Positions 1 through 6,351 of a DNA stretch of 10,378 nt are shown here, one piece after another (position 1 is the first letter of the stretch; the number at the start of each line of letters is the position of its first letter). The stretch is from an uncultured Flavobacteriales bacterium. GTDB lineage: Bacteria > Bacteroidota > Bacteroidia > Flavobacteriales_D > Crocinitomicaceae. The notes beneath the pieces were generated by a model. The model was given only the letters and a program-made list of their open reading frames with translations, ran no database searches and was not told the DNA's origin. The stretch is from NCBI GenBank assembly GCA_903879765.1, contig CAIRMS010000097.1:1-10378 (forward strand), read 5' to 3'. Position numbers and translations under genes: made by a program.

Positions 1-1113
1 ACTCACCACTGGAATCTCCAAAGAAATCAATTTTTGAATGTCGCGAATGTACTTGCGTTCTTCTTTGTCACAGAAAGATACTGCAATTCCAGATGCTCCT
101 GCGCGTCCGGTACGACCAATGCGGTGTACATACGTTTCAGGGATGTTTGGAATGTCGTAGTTGATCACAAACGATAACTCATCGATGTCAATTCCACGTG
201 CAGCAATGTCTGTAGCGACTAATACACGAGACGTTTTGTCCTTGAAATTAGACAAGGCGCGTTGACGTGCATTTTGTGATTTATTTCCGTGAATGGCTTC
301 TGCTGACACTTTGTTTTTCAATAACAACTTCACAATTTTGTCCGCTCCGTGTTTCGTACGTGAGAAAACCAACACGCTTGGTGCTTTCGTTTCTTTTAAT
401 ACGTGTACCAACAAATCTTTTTTCGCCGGGGCGTCTACGTAGTACAAAGCTTGATCAATCATTTCCGCTGTTGAGGAAACTGGATTCACTTCCACTTTCA
501 CTGGATCCGTTAAAATCGAATTCGCCAAAGAAGTAATCTCTTTCGGCATCGTTGCAGAGAAAAACAAGGTTTGACGTTTCGCAGGAATCATTTTGATGAT
601 TTTCTTCACGTCGTGAATGAATCCCATGTCTAACATACGATCGGCTTCATCCAAAACAAAAATCTCCAAGTTTCCTAACTTGATAAATCCTTGTTGTTGC
701 AAATCCAATAAACGTCCAGGTGTTGCAATCAATACATCTACCCCATTTTTCAAACGGTTGACTTGTTGTGACTGATTTACCCCACCAAAAATAACGGTGT
801 AACGCAATTTCAATTCACTTCCGTAATTCTTGAAACTTTCTTCAATTTGTATCGCTAATTCGCGCGTCGGTGTAACAATTAAGGCTCTGATTTTATTCGA
901 GTTATCCGTTTGCTTTGATGCGTGAATGCGTTGAATGATTGGAATGGCAAATGCCGCTGTTTTTCCTGTTCCAGTTTGTGCACAGCCCATGACATCTCGT
1001 CCTTCGAGTACGTATGGTATTGCTTGTTGTTGGATTGGGGTTGGTTCGGTATAACCTTGTTTGGTAAGAGCGTTTAAAATCGGCTCTAAAAGATTTAATT
1101 CATTAAATTTCAT
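1..1113 (-). CDS. rhlE: DEAD-box ATP-dependent RNA helicase, RhlE-like (3' end outside the window)
   Basis: ATP-dependent RNA helicase that remodels RNA duplexes and RNA-protein complexes in the cytoplasm (ribosome assembly and RNA turnover in this family). Translation from the ATG at 1113 stays open for 371 codons to base 1, so the C-terminus is missing. All core motifs are visible in order: Q motif TPIQQQAIP (25-33), Walker A AQTGTGKT (45-52), PTRELA (82-87), GG (110-111), TPGR (131-134), DEAD (155-158), SAT (186-188), then in the second RecA domain VFSRTK (249-254), ARGIDI (305-310) and HRIGRTGR (330-337). The short N-terminus running directly into the Q motif and the compact core fit the RhlE subfamily. 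The C-terminal tail that normally separates RhlE, DeaD/CsdA and similar members is not visible, so the family call is near certain and the subfamily is likely. It follows cutC on the same strand after 85 bases and may have its own promoter in that gap. Confidence 0.93.
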   Translation of the reverse strand, partial: MKFNELNLLEPILNALTKQGYTEPTPIQQQAIPYVLEGRDVMGCAQTGTGKTAAFAIPIIQRIHASKQTDNSNKIRALIVTPTRELAIQIEESFKNYGSELKLRYTVIFGGVNQSQQVNRLKNGVDVLIATPGRLLDLQQQGFIKLGNLEIFVLDEADRMLDMGFIHDVKKIIKMIPAKRQTLFFSATMPKEITSLANSILTDPVKVEVNPVSSTAEMIDQALYYVDAPAKKDLLVHVLKETKAPSVLVFSRTKHGADKIVKLLLKNKVSAEAIHGNKSQNARQRALSNFKDKTSRVLVATDIAARGIDIDELSFVINYDIPNIPETYVHRIGRTGRAGASGIAVSFCDKEERKYIRDIQKLISLEIPVVS

Positions 1114-1170
1114 ACAATTATTCAATCCTACGGTTGAACAAATACATTAATGATTGACCCAGGATTTGTA

Positions 1171-1178
1171 CAAAGGTA
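1171..1178 (-). promoter_or_regulatory. Candidate Bacteroidota -7 element before the helicase gene
   Basis: On the minus strand this octamer reads TACCTTTG, an exact match to the Bacteroidota -7 consensus TAnnTTTG. It lies in the gap between cutC and the helicase gene, about 57 bases before the helicase ATG, which would give a leader of roughly 50 bases. I see no convincing TTTG -33 element about 20 bases further upstream, so this is a tentative call. If real, the helicase is transcribed independently of cutC. Confidence 0.33.
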
Positions 1179-1198
1179 CTTCAAATAAACCGGATAAT

Positions 1199-1906
1199 CT
1201 ATTTCAGCACGCCACGCACAGAATCCAAGATGCGTTGAACACGGTGTTCCTCGACTTTTAAGATGGTTTCGGAAAAAGCAGAATCTTCGTCCAATAAAAC
1301 TTTTGTTGTTCCTGAAAAGTGGATCGCGTCCGGCTCTGCTCCTTTTGCGATTTTGGCAATGTTACCAGCGTTCACACCACCACCTGCCATGATTTCGATG
1401 CGACCGTTTGCATAGCCCTTCATCTCTTTTAAATTCGGTAAGCCTATGTCAACATGACTCGCAAATCCGGAAGTTAAAATTCGGTGGAATCCCAATTTTA
1501 TTAATTGGTCCATGGATCGTTTCCAATCAATACTTTCATCAAATGCACGGTGAAATGTCCATACAAAATCAGGAAATTGCTGCTTCAAGGACGCCAATGC
1601 TTCTATGTCTAAATCAAAATTGGATTTTAAAATCCCAACAACGACTCCTTGTACACCTGCCTGCTGACAAAAAGCCAAATCGCGCTCGATTACAGCGATT
1701 TCTTCTGGACTGTAGCAAAATCCACCAGCTCTTGGACGAATCAAGACATGGGTATCGAGTCCATTCTCTAATGCATAGCTAATCATTCCCGCGGAGGGCG
1801 TGAGTCCACCCTGCTCCAAGTTCTGACACAATTCAATGCGATCAAAATCAAGGGATTTCGCTAATAAAATGGCTTCAATGGAAGCGGCACACAATTCTAA
1901 TTTCAT
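1199..1906 (-). CDS. cutC: CutC family protein (copper homeostasis protein CutC)
   Basis: A 235-residue TIM-barrel protein of the CutC family, linked in E. coli to copper tolerance, although its direct biochemical role is unsettled. Family motifs visible: an N-terminal strand MKLELCAAS (1-9), DRIELC (22-27), GGLTPS (33-38), IRPRAGGFCYS (56-66), VVVGIL (88-93), WTFHRAFD (116-123), ILTSG (143-147), IMAGGGV (172-178) and IHFSGT (195-200). Length matches the family. I chose the ATG at 1906 because the protein then begins with the expected first beta-strand; an in-frame TTG at 1927 would add seven residues (MCSYFGP) with no family match. The gene is divergent from the E1 gene, with a 90-base intergenic region between the two start codons, and is followed 85 bases later by the helicase on the same strand. 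No copper-responsive site or other copper gene adjoins it, so a copper role here rests on family assignment only. Confidence 0.93.
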   Translation of the reverse strand: MKLELCAASIEAILLAKSLDFDRIELCQNLEQGGLTPSAGMISYALENGLDTHVLIRPRAGGFCYSPEEIAVIERDLAFCQQAGVQGVVVGILKSNFDLDIEALASLKQQFPDFVWTFHRAFDESIDWKRSMDQLIKLGFHRILTSGFASHVDIGLPNLKEMKGYANGRIEIMAGGGVNAGNIAKIAKGAEPDAIHFSGTTKVLLDEDSAFSETILKVEEHRVQRILDSVRGVLK

Positions 1907-1969
1907 AGGTCCAAAATAGCTACACAAAATTGCTAAAAAATTCCATATAAAAACGCCACCGCTTTTCCT

Positions 1970-1977
1970 TATATTTG
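1970..1977 (+). promoter_or_regulatory. Candidate -7 promoter element for the fused E1 gene
   Basis: TATATTTG is an exact match to the Bacteroidota -7 consensus TAnnTTTG. It lies 19 bases before the ATG at 1997, so the transcript would have a leader of only about a dozen bases. No clear TTTG-type -33 element is seen about 20 bases upstream, where the sequence is ATAAAAACGCC. No Shine-Dalgarno sequence precedes the ATG; the upstream bases are A-rich (ATTACAATCAACA), as is usual in this phylum. Confidence 0.5.
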
Positions 1978-1996
1978 CATACGATTACAATCAACA

Positions 1997-4441
1997 ATGG
2001 CAAAAGAAAAAGCACCCAACACGCAAGATCAAATGGATTTTGAAGCATTCAAAAAACAAGTTCTTGCGGACTATCAATTGGCTTGTGAATCCCGCGAGGC
2101 CTCTCTTCTAGGACGAAAAGAAGTACTCACTGGTAAAGCGAAATTTGGAATTTTCGGAGATGGAAAAGAGCTCGCGCAAATTGCGTTAGCGAAGCAGTTT
2201 CAAAATGGCGATTTTCGTTCGGGATATTACCGCGATCAAACCATTATGATGGCCATTGGTGAATTAACCGTGGAACAGTATTTTGCAGGACTTTACGCGC
2301 ACACAGATGTGGACATCGAGCCTCAATCTGCTGGACGCCAAATGGGTGGACATTATTCCACACGTAACTTAGACGCCAACGGAGAATGGAAAAATTTGAT
2401 GTTGCAGAAAAACAGTTCTGCGGATATTTCTCCAACAGCTGGACAAATGCCACGTTTAGTTGGATTGGCGCAAGCATCGAAAGTATACCGTCAACAAGAA
2501 GCATTGAAATCAAATCCTGCTTTTGAGAAATTCACCAACGGTGGAAACGAAGTTGCTTTTGGAACGATTGGCGACGCCTCTACAAGTGAAGGCCCTTTCT
2601 GGGAATCAATCAACGCAGCGGGTGTATTGCAAGTTCCGATGGTGATGTCCGTTTGGGACGATGGTTACGGGATTTCAGTACCAAGAGAATTACAAACAAC
2701 GAAAGGAAGTATTTCCGACGCTTTATCAGGAATGCAACGCACAGCGGACAAACCTGGATACGAGATTTTCATCACAAAAGGATGGGATTACGCACATTTG
2801 TGTGAAACCTATGAAAAAGCGGTGAAACTAGCACGCGAAGAACACATTCCGGTATTAGTTCACGTGAAAGAAGTGAATCAACCGCAAGGACACTCCACTT
2901 CTGGATCCCATGAGCGTTACAAATCAGCGGAGCGTTTGGAATGGGAAACCACTTTCGATTGCATCCAAAAATTCAAAGAATGGATTCTTTCATTCGAAGC
3001 AAAAGGAATGGCGATTGCCTCGGAAGAAGAATTAAATACAATCCAATCAGCAGCGAAAGAGTTGGTTCGCAGCTCAAAAAATACGGCTTGGGCTCGCTTT
3101 ACAGATAGCATGAAACAAGATCAAGCTGATTTAGTTTCTGTGTTAAAAGCTGTAGCGGCGGAAAGTTCGCAGTCCGTGTTTATTCAAAAGGACATTGAAG
3201 CGCTTGAAAAAGAAAAAGAACCGATTCGTCGAGATTTATTGACTTTAGCGCGCAAAGTATTGCGTCAAGTTCGTGAGGAGCAAATTTCCTCGAAAAAAAC
3301 ATTAGGAAACTGGATTCAAAGCATGATTTCCGGGAATTTCGATCGTTATAGTTCGCATTTGCATTCACAATCTGCTCATTCAGCGATGAATGTTCCTGCA
3401 GTGGCGCCAAAATATGCGGATGACGTTCAAATGGAAGACGGTCGCATCATTCTACGTGAAAACTACCGCACGATATTAGAAAGTCGTCCAGAAGTTCTTG
3501 TCTTCGGAGAGGATGCCGGAAAAATTGGAGGTGTCAATCAATCATTAGAAGGATTACAAGAGCAATTTGGCGAAATACGCGTTTCGGATACTGGAATCCG
3601 CGAGTGTACGATTATCGGACAAGGAATTGGTATGGCCATGCGTGGATTGCGTCCAATTGCAGAGATTCAGTACTTGGATTATTTGTTGTACGCGATTCAA
3701 ATCATGTCCGACGATTTAGCAACGGTTCAATACCGCACGAAAGGTGGACAAAAAGCACCATTGATTATTTCCACACGTGGACACCGTCTCGAAGGAATCT
3801 GGCACAGTGGTTCTCCAATGGGAATGATTGTCAATTCGATTCGTGGTATACACGTTTGTGTTCCAAGAAACATGACGAAAGCCGCAGGATTCTATAACAC
3901 CTTATTACAAGCAGACGAACCAGCATTGGTGATTGAACCATTGAACGGTTACCGCACGAAAGAGCGCATGCCGATTAACTTCGGAACGTTTACCGAAGCA
4001 TTAGGAATGCCAGAAATCGTCAAAGAAGGAAAAGATTTAACTTTAGTTTCTTACGGATCTACCTTCAATCTTTGCGAAGTAGCTGCTCAACAATTAGAGC
4101 ACATGGGAATATCTGTGGAACTGATTGACGTACAAACTTTGTTGCCATTCGACATCGAACACATGATTAGTGATTCATTGGCGAAAACAAATCGTTTACT
4201 CATCGTGGACGAAGACGTGAGCAGTGGCGCAACCGGATTCATGTTAGATAAAATCTTGGTCGAGCAAAAAGGTTACTATCACCTTGACTCTGCACCGGAA
4301 ACCTTGAGTTCAAAAGACCATCGTCCAGCTTACGGTTCCGACGGTGACTACTTCTCTAAACCAAGCATCGATGACATCATTGAAAAAGTCTATGCAATGA
4401 TGCATGAGGCAGAACCGGCAAAGTATCCGAGTTTGTATTGA
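1997..4441 (+). CDS. Fused alpha/beta E1 component of a 2-oxoacid dehydrogenase complex, probably branched-chain (2-oxoisovalerate)
   Basis: An 814-residue thiamine-diphosphate enzyme that would decarboxylate a 2-oxoacid and pass the acyl group to a lipoyl E2. Both E1 subunits are in one chain. Alpha part, about 35-330: SAGRQMGGHYS (111-121), cofactor-motif start GDASTSEG (192-199) closing with WDDGYGIS (220-227), and a GHSTSGSHERYKS loop (298-310) resembling the phosphorylation loop of branched-chain E1 alpha. A helical, charged linker spans about 330-465. Beta part, about 475-814: GEDAGKIGGV (504-513), RPIAEIQYLDY (552-562), WHSGSPMGM (602-610), VPRN (622-625), then a transketolase C-terminal domain (about 670-795) with LIDVQTLLPFD and LIVDEDVSSGATG. 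The length equals alpha plus beta subunits, with no frameshift at the junction. The cofactor motif has DD where many E1 alphas have NN. No E2 or E3 gene adjoins, so substrate (branched-chain acids versus pyruvate) is inferred from loop similarity. Branched-chain acyl-CoAs feed the iso-fatty acids typical of this phylum. Confidence 0.9.
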   Translation: MAKEKAPNTQDQMDFEAFKKQVLADYQLACESREASLLGRKEVLTGKAKFGIFGDGKELAQIALAKQFQNGDFRSGYYRDQTIMMAIGELTVEQYFAGLYAHTDVDIEPQSAGRQMGGHYSTRNLDANGEWKNLMLQKNSSADISPTAGQMPRLVGLAQASKVYRQQEALKSNPAFEKFTNGGNEVAFGTIGDASTSEGPFWESINAAGVLQVPMVMSVWDDGYGISVPRELQTTKGSISDALSGMQRTADKPGYEIFITKGWDYAHLCETYEKAVKLAREEHIPVLVHVKEVNQPQGHSTSGSHERYKSAERLEWETTFDCIQKFKEWILSFEAKGMAIASEEELNTIQSAAKELVRSSKNTAWARFTDSMKQDQADLVSVLKAVAAESSQSVFIQKDIEALEKEKEPIRRDLLTLARKVLRQVREEQISSKKTLGNWIQSMISGNFDRYSSHLHSQSAHSAMNVPAVAPKYADDVQMEDGRIILRENYRTILESRPEVLVFGEDAGKIGGVNQSLEGLQEQFGEIRVSDTGIRECTIIGQGIGMAMRGLRPIAEIQYLDYLLYAIQIMSDDLATVQYRTKGGQKAPLIISTRGHRLEGIWHSGSPMGMIVNSIRGIHVCVPRNMTKAAGFYNTLLQADEPALVIEPLNGYRTKERMPINFGTFTEALGMPEIVKEGKDLTLVSYGSTFNLCEVAAQQLEHMGISVELIDVQTLLPFDIEHMISDSLAKTNRLLIVDEDVSSGATGFMLDKILVEQKGYYHLDSAPETLSSKDHRPAYGSDGDYFSKPSIDDIIEKVYAMMHEAEPAKYPSLY

Positions 4442-4450
4442 GGTTAGTGT

Positions 4451-4507
4451 ACAGTGTTTAGTGCTCAGTGAACAGTACGTCGCGGCGAATCAGTGAACAG
4501 TGTTTAG
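4451..4507. repeat. Cluster of short CAGTG-type repeats between convergent genes
   Basis: The gap between the 3' ends of the E1 gene and sppA contains two exact copies of ACAGTGTTTAG (4451-4461 and 4497-4507) and two of CAGTGAACAGT (4466-4476 and 4491-4501). The second copies overlap, so the order of the units is partly mirrored around a GC-rich core CGTCGCGGCG (4479-4488). A further GTTTAG (4502-4507) is complementary to CTAAAC (4525-4530), followed by TAAACGGCGGA, which gives a weak possible hairpin. It is not coding in any frame I can support. It resembles an intergenic repetitive element, but whether it occurs elsewhere in the genome cannot be seen from this window. No good T-tailed terminator is present for either convergent gene. 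Confidence 0.6.
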
Positions 4508-4545
4508 CTCGTTTTCCTGAATTTCTAAACTAAACGGCGGACTTG

Positions 4546-6345
4546 CTACTTCATCACATACTCAAACGGCAAGCGCATCTGAATTCCGGCCATGCTTTCA
4601 ATTTTCTTGATACGTGCATAGATGGCTTTTAATTCAGTTGGAATCGCAACATCCATTTTCACGGAATTTTCCTCATCTTCTTGTTGTTGCTCAATCATTT
4701 CAGCAATTTCAGAAAGTGTGTTTTTCTGTACAATTGGGTAGTAAATAACTTTCGGAGCTGACTGCGTTTTACACGCATAAGCGATGGCTTTGGACAATCC
4801 ACCTAATTCATCGACAAGTCCAATGCGAAGTGCATCTTCTCCACTCCACACTCTTCCACGCGCTAAAATTGCTACTTTTTCCATTTTCAGTTTGCGTCCG
4901 GTAGAGACACGCGTTAAAAATTGTGTGTAGATTTTATCCACTTGTCCTTGAATGACTAACAGTTCCTCTGGAGTCAATTTCTTATTCAATGTGGTTAATG
5001 AATGTTGATTCGTGCGAACTTCATCGAAAGTGATTCCCAATTTATTTTCCATGAATTTTCCCGTGTACGGAATCATCCCGAACACACCGATGGAACCAGT
5101 GATTGTTGTTGGTTCCGCGAAAATGCGTTCAGCTGGGGTTGCAATGTAATATCCCCCTGAAGCTGCTACATCTCCCATGGACACGATAACTTTTTTCTTC
5201 TTTTGCGTCATGGAAACCTCTCTCCAGATTTCTTCACTTGCAAGTGCACTTCCTCCAGGACTGTTGATACGGAAAACCACCACAGAAATATTCTTGTCGT
5301 TTCTTACTTTTTGAAACAACTTGCAAATCTTTGCAGAAGAAAGTCCTTCACCACTTGTAACGACATCTCCTTCAGCTAAAATCACCGCAACGTTTGGACG
5401 TTGACGTTTGACCAATAATTGTCGATCTGCAAAAGCTTTCAAGGCATATTTTTCCATGGATTGAATTTCTAATTCTTCATCCTGACCCATGTTTAACTTT
5501 TTCTTCAATAAGCCCATGAATTCATCTCGATAGCGCAAACCTGTGATTAATTTGGCCTTATACGCAGATTCACAGTCCAAGATGTGTAATGAGTCAACGT
5601 GATTGTCAATGACCGCTGTATCGATACCTTTGTTCAGTGAAATGTCATTGCGCATTGTTCTCCACATCGTGCCTAAAAACGTTTGTGTTTGTAAGCGGCT
5701 AGAATCACTCATGTTTGTGCGAAAGAAGGGTTCTACTGCACTTTTGAAGTCGTTATTGGTTCCGCGAACAATGTCCACTTCTATGTTCAAATTATCCAAT
5801 AAATTCTTGAAGAACATCAATTGCACACCAACTCCAGTGAATTCCATTGTTGTGGATGGAAATCCATAAACTTCTTTTGCTGCAGAACTGATGTAATACG
5901 CTGTTTGGGAAACGTATTCACCCGATAAATATGCTACAGCAAATTTTCCGCTTTTCTGAAAGTCTTTGATGGCATCGTGTAATTCTTTCGCGCTCGCTAG
6001 TCCGCATGAAAGAGAACCCAATTCCAGGTAGATTCCTTTGATTTTTGGATCTGTTTTCGCTTTTTCAATTCCGTATAATAAATCTGGAAGTCCAACTGTC
6101 CGATCCACCTGAAAACTTGCTACATCGAAAGACTCGTCACTTTTGTCCTTTAATTCACCAGTCAAATTCAATTGGAGAATGGTTGAATTCTTAATTGCCA
6201 AGGGCTCAGGACCAAAATCCCCAAATGATCCGATAACACCCCCTAGAACAAGAAAGAATAGAAATAAAGAAACGAGTCCGGCAATCATTACCGCAACAAA
6301 ACTTGGCCAAAATAATTTGCCGAAAGAGACTTTTTGATCAGACAT
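4546..6345 (-). CDS. sppA: Signal peptide peptidase SppA, 67 kDa tandem-domain type
   Basis: A 599-residue membrane-anchored serine protease that degrades released signal peptides on the outer face of the inner membrane. One hydrophobic segment at about 13-40 would anchor it, followed by two tandem S49 (ClpP-fold) domains, about 55-290 and 315-530, as in E. coli SppA. By alignment of motifs with that enzyme, the catalytic dyad is Lys201 in FKSAVEPF (200-207) of the first domain and Ser396 in GDVAASGGYY (391-400) of the second. RINSPGGSALASEEIW (359-374) and TTITGSIGVFG (413-423) are also typical, so the enzyme looks active. A C-terminal tail of about 60 residues includes an acidic stretch, QQQEDEEN (553-560). 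The ATG at 6345 is only six bases after the stop of the upstream M1 peptidase gene, so the pair is very probably cotranscribed with sppA second. Confidence 0.95.
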   Translation of the reverse strand: MSDQKVSFGKLFWPSFVAVMIAGLVSLFLFFLVLGGVIGSFGDFGPEPLAIKNSTILQLNLTGELKDKSDESFDVASFQVDRTVGLPDLLYGIEKAKTDPKIKGIYLELGSLSCGLASAKELHDAIKDFQKSGKFAVAYLSGEYVSQTAYYISSAAKEVYGFPSTTMEFTGVGVQLMFFKNLLDNLNIEVDIVRGTNNDFKSAVEPFFRTNMSDSSRLQTQTFLGTMWRTMRNDISLNKGIDTAVIDNHVDSLHILDCESAYKAKLITGLRYRDEFMGLLKKKLNMGQDEELEIQSMEKYALKAFADRQLLVKRQRPNVAVILAEGDVVTSGEGLSSAKICKLFQKVRNDKNISVVVFRINSPGGSALASEEIWREVSMTQKKKKVIVSMGDVAASGGYYIATPAERIFAEPTTITGSIGVFGMIPYTGKFMENKLGITFDEVRTNQHSLTTLNKKLTPEELLVIQGQVDKIYTQFLTRVSTGRKLKMEKVAILARGRVWSGEDALRIGLVDELGGLSKAIAYACKTQSAPKVIYYPIVQKNTLSEIAEMIEQQQEDEENSVKMDVAIPTELKAIYARIKKIESMAGIQMRLPFEYVMK

Positions 6346-6351
6346 AAACTA

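Noticed and set aside
267..536. Plus-strand open frame of 89 codons
   Set aside because: It lies wholly antisense to the DEAD-box helicase, whose frame has all family motifs; the product is low-complexity Leu/Ser with no recognisable domain.
1907..1927. Longer cutC starting at TTG 1927
   Set aside because: The extra seven residues precede the first beta-strand of the fold and the start is a TTG, while an ATG at 1906 gives the family's usual N-terminus.
3604..3897. Plus-strand 97-codon frame inside the E1 gene
   Set aside because: It is a shifted frame within the conserved beta-subunit domain. The main frame is uninterrupted and fully conserved in motifs, so there is no sign of overlap coding.
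4451..4507. CRISPR array
   Set aside because: The repeats are only 11 bases, overlap one another, lack regular spacers, and no cas gene is nearby.
4502..4530. GTTTAG/CTAAAC hairpin as a terminator for the E1 gene or sppA
   Set aside because: The stem is only six A/T-rich pairs with a 17-base loop and no T-run follows on either strand.
5603..5869. Plus-strand frame of 88 codons within sppA
   Set aside because: It is antisense to the region encoding the catalytic Lys201 segment of SppA; there is no homology, promoter or start context to support it.
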